Assembly (NCBI RefSeq): GCF_008831285.2
Contig: NC_045144.1
Span: 20,103,716-20,167,715, forward strand
Source: Nymphaea colorata
Lineage: Eukaryota; Streptophyta; Magnoliopsida; Nymphaeales; Nymphaeaceae
Direction: 5' to 3'
Length of the DNA: 64,000 nucleotides
Shown here: one piece after another, positions 1-11,499 of the stretch
Layout: each line of letters starts with the position of its first letter
How positions within the stretch are numbered: position 1 is the stretch's first letter
The notes under the pieces: generated by a model
Seen by the model: the letters and a program-made list of their open reading frames with translations, nothing else
Database searches by the model: none
Told to the model about the DNA's origin: nothing
Position numbers and translations under genes: made by a program

Positions 1-1190
1 CAGTGATGGTCGGCCGTAGGACCAGCCTGGTCGTGCAGGCCACGCCTGAGAAGTGCCAGGTGCACCAAGGCACGAAGGCCAAGCTTTCCCCGGCCTGAAT
101 TGGCAAGACTGACTTGGTCAGCCTGCCACGTTAGCTGCAGGCCCCACAAAGGGTATTGTTGTATTTTTGTGAAAATATAATGTTATTTTTCTAAAATGAA
201 AGGATATTTCGAGAAAACGAAGGGCATTTTGAGATATTTCCATAAAATAAGGTTATTTCGAAAATCTTGAATTAAAAATGATTGGTATTTGGAAAATGAA
301 CCTAACGTCTCGATACTTGGACTTTGGAATGATATGTGACTTGTATGTTTGGAGCTGGATCAAAAGCTTAGAATTGATCAAAAATAATATATTTAGATTT
401 GGATCTCGAATTTTGATCTAAAATTCATAATTGGTTTTGATTCACAAATTTAGAAATAGACTAAGGTAAAAACATGGAATTGGATCTAAATTTGTTTTAG
501 ATCAAGAATTTGTAACAAATAGAGGATATGACCCTAAACTTTGGATCTTGGGTCTGGATTGATAGAAAGGCACAAATAGGGATCAAATGAGTCCAAAATT
601 GATATTTGAATAATGGTCTAGATCTAAAGTTTCATTGTAGATCCAGTTTTAGAATTTAGATTTGGATATATATCCATTTTGTATGTGGTTTTAATCTAGG
701 GTTCTATTTTGGATCCGGGGCTAGTATTTGGATCTAGATTTGGTTTTATGGCTCTATTTTGGATTTAGGCTGGGTTTTGGATCTAGATTTGGATCTTGGC
801 ATTTGTTTTAGGCTTTTGTATGTGGTTTTGAATTAGATCCCAGCTTGAATTACAGAATAAGTCTAAATTGAGATTAGGCATTGTGTCCAAAGTCTAAAAT
901 TAGATCCAAACAAGACTCACATATTGTTGATAGTCAAATAAAAGAAAATTTTGTCCACAATTAAAGAAATTGAAGTGTTGGACGCCAAAAAAATCCTTGA
1001 AAGTTGTCCGTACAATTATCACAAAAATGTTTGAAAATTGCTAAACATAAAATTTTTTAAAATTTGGGATGATTACAAAACAAAAATTCAAAAAAGCAAA
1101 ACAAAAAGCAAAAACAAAAAGAAAGGGGCCAGGGGAGCAGCCCCTGTGTTCCCTACCCAACCAGCACCGACGGATCGCCTTTGGCTGCCA
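1..1190. repeat. Dispersed repeat, copy 1 (partner at 17785-19165)
   Basis: This AT-rich stretch is dense in GATCT/GGATCC-type words. It aligns over about 1.1 kb with 17785-19165. Shared landmarks in order are a GC-rich GGCC/GCCAGG-rich leader, a GGTATT...GGGCATTTTGA block, a long run of 'tagatttggatct' phrases, and a GATCGCCTTTG block ending at GAATGCAGATAGA. Copy 1 is cut by the window edge. No coding frame is visible. It is probably a decayed retroelement (LTR or internal part), but no terminal repeats or target duplication can be defined. Confidence 0.6.
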
Positions 1191-1204
1191 AATCGCATGG
1201 CTGA

Positions 1205-2470
1205 ATGCAGATAGACATTGGATATAAGGTATTTAAAACTAATTATGATCCAAATCTGAATCTGATAGGAAGCTTAAATTGAATCTGATCAGATATCGTT
1301 CTTTGAATTTCTTAGTTAAATATCAAAGTTTTTATTTTTTTCTTGTCTGATTTCTTTGGAAAAGTTTCTGTCGCAGATCCGTATGCAGTAAAGCAAGTGG
1401 CCCCGCTGATGCTACAGAATGACTGTGACGTTGATTGGAGACAGAATCGGAGAGGAGTGGATATCAGCATTTAAAAGATTTGCCTTTTATAGTTTTTCAG
1501 TTTTTTTTTTTTTTTTTTCATGTTTATCTTTCTAGTCCTTTGCTGTGAACATGGTGCACCAATACTGTGGGCTGAACTCGGTGTCTGCAATGAAACAACC
1601 TCCCTTTTCCCTTTTTCTCTCTCTCTCTCTCTCCTCTTATCTCCAAGGCTAGCCGCCAGAAGCGACCAGCTATCATCACCGGTCCTTCCCATTATTTTCA
1701 CTTTGTTATATATAAAATGTGAGCCCTTTCTCTATAGTGGTTGGTCACTGTAGAGAAAGAGGAAGAGAAGAGAGAGGTGTGTGAGCCTTTAGAAGGGAAA
1801 GACAAAAGCGCCAGGAAAAGGCCAATGATGGTGGGGGTCTTCCCAGTGGTGGAGAGAGAGAGGGAGGAGAAAAAGACAGATGCTGGCAATAAGATACCCC
1901 AAAGTGTAAACAATCATAGTATGTCAATGCAACCTTACATAATGTAATATGGATTTAAGATCCAAATCTACTGAAGATCTCACAATTCACATCTTCTAAT
2001 GCACAACCTTTCCTCGGCCATGTTCATAGCAACGATTTTTAGCGATTTTAGGGGCAGATTTTTTACTTGTTGTTTTTATTTTTTATTTTTAGTTTTTATC
2101 AAAGAGGAGATTAGAAATGGACATTAATGTTTGAGAACCTTTCTCACTTTGAAAACGCTACACTGCCATTTTTTGTGAGAATAAAAATATGTTGGTTTTG
2201 CAGCTCGTCAAATATACAGTACTTTGTGTTAAATAGTATCTTTTCACGTGGTCGTATTCAAATAGCGTTCAAGTAAGTGTCTCATTAAAGTGTGTAGGTT
2301 AAAGGGATGCAGGCTTGACCAGCGACGGCGGGCTGTGTTGCATCTTTCTTAGTTGTCTAGTTCAAGACGCAAGCTTCATCTTCATCTATGATGTACATGG
2401 TCCACCCTCATTCATTCTCTCTCACTCTCTAAAAAGGTAAATCTCTTAGTAAGTCTCAGTCTCAGGCCTA
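1205..2470 (+). repeat. CRP promoter-side module, copy A
   Basis: This is the upstream region of CRP1. It contains, in order, an AAAACTAATTATGATCCAAA block (about 1230), a TTTCTGTCG...GCAGT block (about 1365), a GGTGCACCAATACTGTG block (about 1552), a GCGCCAGGAAAAGGCCAATG block (about 1808) and an AGCGATTTTAGGGGCAGATT block (about 2040). The same order recurs upstream of CRP2 (20930-22245). Partial copies lie near 12.9, 31.2, 33.9, 35.7 and 38.2 kb. The open reading frames inside it are short, mutually overlapping on both strands and not supported as genes. Confidence 0.6.
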
Positions 2471-2479
2471 TATAAATAG
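2471..2479 (+). promoter_or_regulatory. TATA box of CRP1
   Basis: TATAAATAG followed by ATGATG lies 80 bp before the CRP1 start codon. The same TATAAATAGATG core lies 90 bp before the CRP2 start and 78 bp before the CRP3 start (minus strand). Conservation of motif and spacing in three family members supports a real core promoter with a leader of roughly 50 nt. Confidence 0.7.
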
Positions 2480-2550
2480 ATGATGGATGAGGTTTCATTC
2501 TGCAGTGCACTCGTCCAGTCTTCCTCCACCAGTTGCAGTTGCTGTTCACA

Positions 2551-5500
2551 ATGAAGCGAGTTTCCCTTTCAATCCTCTTTCTCGCCCTTCTCTTGCTATC
2601 CTCTGTGGCTGTTGGGCGTCAATTGGTTGAAGATTCCCGTATGTTTTCTTTTTCCCATCTAGTCGTTCTTCCTTTAGAAGTTGTTTGGCATTTATTTGGG
2701 GAATATTCATGGTGAGAGCAGGGGATCATGTCACTGTGTTGCTCTTGATGTCAAATAGGCAACTGCACGAAAGAGTTGCTTGATGAAACGCCAACGGGAT
2801 TGACCGATCTGCGGTTGTCTAATTATATTAGTTGTTTTCGATAGTTGAGTGGTCTCATCTTTACTGCCTCCCCATATCTCTCTTTCGAACACTAAAAGCT
2901 CACACACTTTAACATGCTCAAAGACATATTATGAACAACATGCTCAACCAATTTCTCAACCAATTGCAGTTGCAGTGTCTTTCTCAACCAATTGCAGTTG
3001 CTATTTACAATGAAGCGAGTTTCCCTTTTAATCCTCTTTCTTGCCCTTCTCTTGCTGTCCTCTATGGCTTTTGCACCTATGCTGATCTCTAGTCCTCCTT
3101 TGCTTCTTTTTCCTTTCAAAAATTTTAGCCCAGAGTAGATCATGTCACCCTCTTGCAAGGCAGTTGTGGGCAATTGCCTCCTAACTGAAAACTTTACATT
3201 TTATGCCTATTGCCTCTATCGTGTTGGTGACACTCTTGATGTCAAACACGCAGCTCACTCCATGTTGCTTGATATATAACACAGAGAATGATTTGCATTA
3301 ATTTGTGGTTGTTTCCACTCCTCTTCGATTCCCTGAGCCATATAGTTGGTTGCTACCATGACGCGAGCTTCCTTTCCGTCTTGTTTGTAGCCCTTCTCTT
3401 ACTTGTGCAGGTGGCTTTTGCAAGTGAAATGGCTGAAAATCAGAGTACGTTTCGTCCTACCCCAGACTTCCTTATCCTTTTCCCAGAAACCAAACGTAGA
3501 TCGATTGAGTGACCCCCTTATAGGAGATGCTCTTCATGTCAAACAGGTTCTTTGAATCCCTGTAAGTTCAATCTGACTTTTGTGGTGCGATGTTATTATG
3601 TGGTGGTTGTCATGTTTATAATGAACACCGCCTGCGCACTCATGTATGTCGCTGTGTTAAGATCATGCCCACTGTTGTATGCTTATTGTAAGCCCCGGGA
3701 ACCTCCTTGTTTCCTCTCTGTGAATTTAAACCCTCGGTAGAAAACCAGAGAATGGGAGGTTCGCCATCCGCCTCCCTTCGTTCCAATCGCTTGCTGCTTC
3801 TGGGAACTGAGGCATCAGATTTTTGTCTGCTGATTTGTCGATGCACAATGGTCGCCGGTTACCGAAAACGACCACTGCAGTGCTCGCAGAGAAAGAGGAG
3901 AAACGTCAAAAAGAAAGGAAAGATTAAGCGACGAATATTTTTCCTCTTTTTTTTTTTTCGTTGGACCTCATAAAGTCCCCTGTTTTTTAAACCTCGACCC
4001 CTCTGTCTCTACCGACGAGCAGCAGACGCCCGACGGACTGGAACCCAGTCGTCTTCCTCGTGCCAGAAGCTGAGACGTCCTCATGCTGGTAGCAGAGAGG
4101 CGACTTGGGTAAAGGAAGAAGACGGCGTTTGAAGCCCTGCAGACGAACTCCTGTCGTTCCTCTGGGTCTGCCGACATAAAAGGAGCGAGAGTAGAGAAGG
4201 AGGCGACTTCCTCCTGTCCCTCCTCTGGGTCTGCCGGGACAGAAAGAGCGAGAGCAGATAAGGACAGGAAGGCGGCTGGAAGCGTCGGTCGGCCGGTAGA
4301 AGCGGCAGTAGGAAACCCTAGCGCAGAACCTCGAGCGAGGAGAGAAAAGCTCTCCCGAGGAGAGAGAAAATGGGGCGCAAAAATGAAGTTTTCACGGGTC
4401 GAAATCTATTTATACTGAATATTTGAAAATTACAAATTTAGTCCATCAATTTTGCATAATTTTTAAAAATGCTGTCATATTTTGTAAATATATTGTCGTG
4501 ACGTTTTTGCTGAAAACTTTTCAAAAAGAGGCTTTCGAATGTTAATTTCAGCAAAACCGAGAATTTTATACAAAATTGCGTGGTGATACCCTCAGATTTA
4601 TTATAAATTGCAGAAAGTGGGTTCCACGAAAACCTTTTGCAATTTCTGCAGAAAACCAAGGTTTTATGTACAATTACGTACTGGTACCTTTAGGCTTATT
4701 GACTTGCCGAAAGAAGGTTCTGAAAATATATTTGAAAAGCAAAGGGAAATTCAAGTTCTAAGTTTAAGTTTAAATTTGAGATTTATGTGCATGCTTTATA
4801 TTATTATTACGGATCTCCTTATATGATATCCTCATATTGTTCTCCTTTTATTATTTTTTACAATTAATGACTTCAAGAGTAGGAGCCTCAAAACTGGGCA
4901 AGACCGAAAGACTAAATGGTTAACATATATGTATGTTTATGCAATTTTATTATAAAGACTAAATGGTTAACATATATGTATGTTTATGCAATTTTATTAT
5001 TTAGTGTGTGCATAACTCAATGACGATACAAATCTTGTGTTTGTGAAGCTAACTAAAATCTTACTTGGATATGAATACTATGTTGAAACACACTTATATT
5101 GTATTTGAATTTGGATCCTCTTTCTTTGTTTAAATATATATTGATTCTATTGTTGATATCATTGTGGTTGGATCCACATTGGAATGATATGAATTTTACT
5201 TAAAGATCCATATTTATATTCATTGAGATCATGACATATTCATATCTTAATTGGTTTGTACATTGTTAAAATCCATATCCTACTTATATTCAAAGATACA
5301 CTATTATGCATACCTTGTGGATAATTCATCGTCAGTTTGGTTTCATGGTGATTTTAGTTTTGACCAAAATTTTGTTTTATATATTTGTTTGGCTGTTGAA
5401 TTTGGATCTCACTGTAAACGTTGCAATTTTTTTTGGAGCATGATTCGATTTGACTCGGTTACATCTTTTGGTCAAAATCAAGATCTTGTTTATATTAAAT

Positions 5501-8500
5501 CTAAACAAATTATGATATGCATTGATTTTTAAATCTAATGATTTTATGAGTTGTACAATTTCTAAGTGAGTAGCACTAGAGTGCTAAAAGACGAATTTCT
5601 TTTGCTCCTTATGAAAGAATATTCTTGTGATAAATATTACATTATTGTATGTTTATCATAGTTAAATTGAATGATTATATTATTGTATGTTGGTATGCTA
5701 AGAGGTGTAAATCAACACTCTTAGACATGGTGAGATCATATAGCATTGTGCTCGGTTCATGATATATTTGGATCCAAGTTAACTTGTTTGGATCATTGAT
5801 TCCAAACACTTGTACTTTCATCGAATCCAAGATATCATCTTATTTGCATTTTTGCTTGCAGTTGTAAGGTAACACTCTTAAGCATGATGGAAGTCGTATT
5901 AATGAAATTTATTATTGGAAGATTTGTTGTACTAAAAGTTCTAGTATATGAAATTTTATTTGCTCTTATTTGAAATGACTACAGGTGTGAATTAAGATTT
6001 ACGTCACATTAAAAGTAATTAAAGGAAAAATCTTTGGTGTTGACTTAAGAGAACTAGATTGTCTTTTGGGATTAGATATTTGTTATCTTTTCCTATTGTT
6101 ATGGTTGGATCTATGTTGATAAGATCTGAATTTCTATATTTGAATTGATGAAATTCACATTACATAAAGTTTAGTTTCAGATCTAAACGGACTTGTTTGG
6201 ATATGTGAGAAAAATTTATATCATGTTTGTTTTGGTTCCAATAAATATTATCATGTTTGGTTTTGAATCTAATCATATTGTAATATTTGTTGTCATGCTG
6301 GATCTAAAGATCATTCTAGAGAACTATTGAATAAAGTCTGATTTGATTCTCTTTCCTAGGCTTTGGTTCTAATAAATGTTATCATGTTTGCCTTTGGATC
6401 TGATCATTTTGTAATATTTGTTGTCATGCTAGATCCAAAGATCATTCTAGAGAACTATTAAATAAAACTTGATTTGCTTCTCTTTTTTAGGCTTTTATTC
6501 CAATAAATGTTATGATGTTTGCTTCTGGATCTGATCATATTGTAATATTTGTTGTCATGTTGGATCCAAAGATCATTATAGAAAACTATTGAATAAAGTT
6601 TGATTTGCTTCTCTTTCTTAGGAAAACCAATTTGATTTAATGCATGCTCATGAAATGTAGTATGACACTGTTGAACTAATATTCATATTGGCAAGAAGGC
6701 ATTTACTTGAAGTTTTATAGCACTAAAGTGCTAGTACATGATAACTTGAATTTTTGAGAAGAAAGATAGGCTAATGATTGTTGAATCATATTATATAATA
6801 TTTCAATGAGAATCATGTGTTTTAAAATCATATTAGTTGTATTGTGGATATTACTAGTTTAGATTTATGCTAATATAATCTGAATCTTTATATTCATATA
6901 GCGTTTGGAATTGGATCTATTTATTACTTGAGATCCACCTTAGATACAGCTTTGATTCAGATTTGAATATATAAATTTGGATATATGGTTAAACATCCTT
7001 ATCTTCTTTATATTAGATCCAAGCATATCATGTTATTTGTTCATTTGTATATGAAACTATGTCAACATACTATGAAGCAAGTTTCTATTTGAGAATGAAT
7101 TTGATTTTAATATTTGTCATGAGGTGTAAAATAATACTCATGAACATAATAAGATCCACAGTAACTAGATCCATATTGATATCTTTGGATATCTATAATG
7201 CATGTTAAATGCATATCTAAAAATAAAACAATATGTTTGTAAATACATATGCATTGGATACCCAAATAAAGTAGGTTGTATGATGTTTTTTTTTTTTTGT
7301 TGCACGAGATGAAACTATTTCAATAGTACAAATATAATTATTCATTTGATGATCAAGTTTGATCAATTAAATATGTTAATAAGTAATCAAGTATTGAACC
7401 GACTAAGAATCAGTTTGATAATAAACCGACTGAGGCTTATTAGTGATCTCAAAGATCATCTTGTGGCGATACTTGAATTGTTGTTTTGTGCATTTGGTAG
7501 TAAAACTATGTGTTGAACTTTATGAAATACTTGTCAAATCTGACATGACAATAAGTGATTTATTTGCTTGTTAAGATATAAATATTTAGTTATGAAAATT
7601 ATGATATAAATGATGAGTTAAATGAAATTCTTTGCATGAAATGATATATTGATGAAAACTATACAAGATGAAAAGTGCTTGTATTATAGACTATCAGTTA
7701 ATTGCTCATTCTTTTAAATAGTCATAATAAAGGTTAGGTGTTGCTAATCAAGTTGATGACTATATAAATACTTGAAAAGTGGGAACACACTTGAATATAC
7801 TTATACTATATTGGAAAACTAATGTTTTGTCATATGATAATGTATTGTATGAATGCTTTGAAACTCCTGTTGTTAAAGAAGTTAAGCAATTGTGGAAAAC
7901 AATAAAAAGAAAATACATAATTTGTTTTCTATATATATGAGTTTGTGTGTTCGACCTGGTATAGGCTTCTAATTTGGTTTGTTAGTATACATTAAGAAAG
8001 TTCATGTTGACCTTGTTTTATGACAGTTAAATGTTTTCAGATATATGAATGAAACAAAAGATATATTCATATAGTTATTAGCTTTCGTAATGATTTATGT
8101 GTCAAGCATATAACCCGTATGGGATTCAAAACATCCTGGTTTGCCTCTTTGTGGTTGAAAAGTATCTAGGCTAACTTGATTATTGAACAAGAAGAGAATA
8201 TCCATTGCTAGCATTGTTATCTAGAGAATTATTGATGAATTTATGCAAAGCTTGTGGTCCACATGGGACTAAGTATTTTTTGTAGTATGTTACGATGGAA
8301 ATACTTGTGCATGAAGAAAACCTCGTAACTAATGTAAAATATATTGAATACTTGAAAGGTTGCAAATAAAAACCATTGAATAGAAAACTTCGCTACAAAC
8401 CTTAAACAAAATTCAAGTTACGATGAACAAACCATTATAAAAAGCAACATAACTAAAATTAAAGAAACCCACAAACAGTGGAAACAATCTGACGGTATCA

Positions 8501-9573
8501 TGGCCAAGTGGAAGATGTTGGATAACAGCCTTGAACCTTATATTTACATCTTGTAATTGCAAGAGGGCTCACTTGCAGTTATGAGATTAAATATGAAAAC
8601 TAACCAAATTTCTCAAGTCATAACCATTGCTGAGCATCGAGAAACCCTAAGAGGCGGTCTATAAAAGCTCAGCTAATCTCATACTTAGGGTTGATCTTGG
8701 GAGATTACCCAAGCCGGCGCGCCTCGTAGAAACAAACCCGTGAATAACCTATGGTTTTGTTCCTTTTTTCTTTCACTTCTTCCAACACTTGGTGTGATGT
8801 TGCTGCTGCCTCTTCACGCACAAAGGAGACGCCGCTGGTGAGGAGACTCTAAGCCTATCACAGATAGGATAACATTCCGCTGCATTTTTCCCAACAATTA
8901 TATATATTCTGCTGCATTTTTCCCAACAATTATATATGTGACTAAGATTGGAACTTTAAGGATTGAGCTTTGAAGATCATTCTAAGTGCTCTTCATTGGG
9001 AAAGGTGAAAACATTTCCTAAAATAACTTTTCTACACTATCCTGAAAGAACTTTTTAGGAATGAAAGGATGGTTGTTCCTATTTACTTTTAGTAATAACA
9101 GTCTCACAGCCTGCAATTTTCGCAATGCTTTCTAGCCGTTCTTAAAAGTATATTTTTTTATTTTGACATAAGTTGGGTCTGAACACAAATCTCTTAGGTA
9201 TATGTATAACTGGTGCATGTGCCTTGGATTAGATATTCTCTAGAACTAATTAAATTTACAGCAATGACCAAAAGTACTGCAATCTAATCCCTTTTTAATA
9301 TTTCTTTTTCAGTTGTTTTACTCAATATATATGACCTTTGAATTTATATATGTGGGCTGTCACTTGTGACATCCAAAAACCACATGTTACTTGGCCGAAT
9401 GCAATGTGCTTTCCCTAATTATCATTAATATAGATGCAGATAAGTACAAAGGCTTTTGCAGTCTCTGCATTCGTCATGGCGTGTGCTGCGCAGACTATTG
9501 CTGCCCCACTAAATGCTGCTCGAAGGAGGAGTACGATGAGTTCCTGAAAGGGACGAGTGTCCCTCAGAACTGA
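2551..9573 (+). CDS. CRP1: secreted cysteine-rich peptide, two exons
   Basis: Exon 1 is 2551-2638 (88 nt) and exon 2 is 9440-9573, giving 73 residues. Residues 1-22 form a signal peptide (MKRVSL followed by a Leu-rich core), predicted to be cut after VAVG. A short variable spacer follows. The mature part has eight cysteines spaced C-x2-C-x5-CC-x3-CC-x3-CC, followed by an EEY motif and a VPQN C-terminus. The donor is C|GTATGT, phase 1. The acceptor TGCAG is chosen because CRP2 and CRP3 share it; a TAG acceptor 6 nt upstream would also keep frame. Exon phases and lengths match CRP2 exactly. The 6.8-kb intron is unusual: it holds two decayed first exons (3010, 3358), a 0.6-kb duplicated segment and a Copia LTR, so joining of these two exons is inferred. 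The product is probably apoplastic. The family is not recognised; a signalling or defence role is only a guess. Confidence 0.62.
3010..3075 (+). pseudogene. Broken CRP first exon (lacks 3' end and splice donor)
   Basis: This starts like CRP1 and CRP2 (MKRVSL, then the same Leu-rich core) and matches the CRP2 signal exon nearly base for base up to GCTTTTGCA. It then jumps to the sequence that in CRP2 lies just after the splice donor (CTGATCTCTAGTCCTCC). About 30 bp containing the end of the exon and the GTATGT donor are therefore missing. The flanks on both sides match CRP2, so this copy occupies the position equivalent to the CRP2 exon 1. It cannot be spliced as its relatives are. Confidence 0.7.
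3358..3444 (+). pseudogene. Broken CRP first exon, CRP3-like, 1-nt frameshift
   Basis: An ATG at 3358 opens an exon-like block that aligns with CRP3 exon 1 (ATGACGCGAGCTTCC against ATGAAGCAAGCTTCC) and ends at CAGA|GTACGT. It is 87 nt long instead of 88. One base is missing near position 3374, which throws the Leu-rich signal core out of frame and gives an early TAG in the ATG frame. The downstream residues (FAS...MAENQ) are readable only in the other frame. It is a dead copy of the CRP3 subtype lying next to CRP1-type copies. Confidence 0.65.
3540..4137. repeat. 0.6-kb segment nearly identical to 24880-25473
   Basis: The segment runs from AGGTTCTTTGAATCC to GACGGCGTTTGAA and matches 24880-25473 almost base for base. 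Only a few substitutions are seen, plus one extra T in a T-run and a 7-bp repeat (GTAGGCTG) near 25420. It lies in the CRP1 intron here and in the CRP2 intron there. A 68-residue minus-strand reading frame is identical in both copies, but this follows from the DNA identity and is not evidence of coding. In CRP2 the segment abuts the exon-2 region directly. Here 5.2 kb of other sequence intervenes. Confidence 0.8.
4138..8515. other. AT-rich, probably transposon-derived intron DNA
   Basis: This is the part of the CRP1 intron absent from CRP2. It starts with GC-richer purine blocks (4140-4370) and is then strongly AT-rich with repeated GGATCCAA/GATCTG phrases like those at 300-900 and 18180-18800. 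No intact frame is present. Near 7950-8300 broken phrases vaguely resemble the end of a Copia polyprotein, and GGCCAAGTGGAAG just before 8516 is a plausible polypurine tract. That would make this the wreck of a Copia element whose 3' LTR is at 8516-8896. No 5' LTR or primer-binding site was found. Confidence 0.4.
6232..6622 (+). repeat. Three tandem copies of a ~128-bp unit
   Basis: Each unit starts with TCCAATAAATNTTATNATGTTTG (third copy slightly changed) and runs through GATCATNTTGTAATATTTG, GATCATTCTAGAGAACTATT and TTGATTTGCTTCTCTTTC. Units begin near 6234, 6367 and 6495. Divergence between units is modest. The repeat is noncoding and sits in the CRP1 intron. Confidence 0.75.
8516..8896 (+). 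mobile_element. Copia-type LTR (3' or solo)
   Basis: This 381-bp block begins TGTTGG and ends CCAACA, a perfect 6-bp terminal inverted repeat typical of Copia LTRs. It contains a TATA box (CTATAAAAGCTC, about 8660) and a purine-rich GGCCAAGTGGAAG just before it that could be a polypurine tract. The last 20 bp plus flank (CTGCATTTTTCCCAACAATTA) are repeated immediately downstream. A truncated relative of the same LTR is at 24650-24867 in the CRP2 intron. No matching 5' LTR was found, so it is either a solo LTR or the 3' end of a decayed element. Confidence 0.65.
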
Positions 9574-10008
9574 GGAGGCTTCCTGGTTCGCCGGTGTTGA
9601 CGCATGTTGATGATAATGGTAGCAGCGAAGGTGCTTGTCAATAATAAAGTAAGCGTGCAAGCTTATTGTCCGCTAGCAATCGAGCATGCATGCAGGGTAT
9701 GTGTGTCCTGGTTCTTGTTGATTTTACAAGAACCTTATGTGTACGCTTTATGTCGCGTGGAATGAAATAAATTAGTTAAGCTCTGCCTAATCACTACACT
9801 ACAGAAAGAAGCATGTTTTTTGCAACATCCAAGATCCTGCCATGCAAAGCCAAAAATCCGTTGCTGCAAGTTTGTAGCATAATTACTTCAAATTCTTACT
9901 TGATCGTAAGATTAAAAACCATTAATTACTGTTGTTTCGGCGGCAGATGAAAAACTTTAGCTACTGTTTTTACCTTTTAGCAACAGTTATTCTGCCTGTG
10001 TGAGTACC

Positions 10009-10011
<3 letters not shown>

Positions 10012-10086
<75 letters not shown>
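10012..10086. repeat. (TA)n microsatellite
   Basis: About 37 TA units. The duplicate position near 26124-26150 has only a short (TG)n(TA)n run, so the array grew or shrank after duplication. Confidence 0.95.
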
Positions 10087-10089
<3 letters not shown>

Positions 10090-10343
10090 GGTAAAAACCA
10101 AACCCTTTAATTTGTTATTAAAAAATTTAAATAAAATATAAACATCCTAATATATATATATATATAAACTATTTTGATCATAACAAAGCTGTTTTATGAA
10201 ATATGTTGATTTTTTATTATATGCTATGAGAGACGTTTATTTTTTTCTTTTTATAAAAACACTATTAAAATCTAAAAAATGATCAGCTGAATATGAACTT
10301 TCAGAAAGAAAGAGAGATTTCACAAAAAAGATATTGTGATCAG

Positions 10344-10345
<2 letters not shown>

Positions 10346-10434
<89 letters not shown>
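10346..10434. repeat. Compound (TA)n(GA)n microsatellite
   Basis: About 21 TA units run directly into about 23 GA units. The duplicate site (26405-26430) has only the GA part and is much shorter. Confidence 0.95.
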
Positions 10435-10439
<5 letters not shown>

Positions 10440-11499
10440 TTCCCCAAAAAAATTGGGAACACAAAAAGAAAAAAGAATTCACAAACCAGAGAGAGAGTTT
10501 TTACAAAAGTACCACCTTAATGATGTAAAACGGCCGTCAACTTTGAGAAAACTAAATGACTAGTTTGACAAATAATTAATTTAAGAATAGTGGAGTAAAT
10601 ATATAATTTTAATTTGAACGAAAATTCACAAAGCAAGTTAGGATCCCTGTTGATCTTCCGCCCACTGAAGTTAGCCATGAATGGCCTTCACAATATGAGG
10701 TGGGCATGTTTTTGAAACTAGAATTGTGTAATCAAACAAATATTTGATTTCAAAATCTTCGACTCATTCTTAAATCAAAATTCTGAAATTACCATTTTGT
10801 TCTAACCGTGGAAATTGCGATTTTCAGAATTCCATAATTTTTTCATCTCTGCTTGAGGCACATGTTGTCACCATAGTTTTAATTCATCACTTTTTAAATT
10901 TTAATTAAAACTGAAATTTTTAAATTCTAATTTGAGGTGAAATTTTGTCTTTAAAATTTTATTTATACAGTCAAAATTTGCGACAGTCAGACGATCCTGA
11001 TTGTATAATTCTTTCATTATAATAAAGGAAAGAGTTGTCGATTGAAGCATAGACCGGCGTTTTTAGCCCTCCCTCCCTTTTAGTTTTTAACGTTGGTGAG
11101 GGCCCATAAATTTATTAAATTTCATTAGAGCATTGCCTGGACATCCGGTCGGCTTGGCCGAGTTAAATTAAAAATATATATATTTAATATAATATATATA
11201 TATATATAATTAATCATAATAAAATATTATAATTATATATAAAAAATAATAAAATATATATTAAAAATTTTATCTGATTGAACTGGTTTCATTGCGCCCA
11301 GCCAGGCTGGCCCGATAACGTATGGGACTGGCCCGGTGGCCCGGTGCCCTTCATTTGGGGGCTGACTACCGAGTACCTGCCAGTAGCCCGGCCATGTGCC
11401 TAAGCTTAATTTCACAGCAAACATCTTTTAGCCTAATATGGATAGCCCAATATGGATGATGTGTAACAAACTAACGGTCATCAACAAGCCAACTTTTCC

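Noticed and set aside
3640-3846. 68-codon minus-strand frame identical at 3640-3846 and 24970-25176
   Set aside because: Protein identity follows from near-identical DNA in a recent duplicate; there is no domain, signal or independent conservation.
7940-8400. Copia polyprotein (reverse transcriptase/RNase H end) upstream of the 8516 LTR
   Set aside because: Only a few phrases look similar and every frame is broken by stops; too weak to annotate as coding.
10237-10520. Frames on both strands encoding runs of Ile-Tyr, Ser-Leu or Arg-Glu
   Set aside because: They are translations of (TA)n and (GA)n arrays; the same artefact occurs at 16.4-16.9, 21.2-21.5, 35.5-36.0, 44.0-44.3, 47.7-48.0 and 58.2-58.4 kb.
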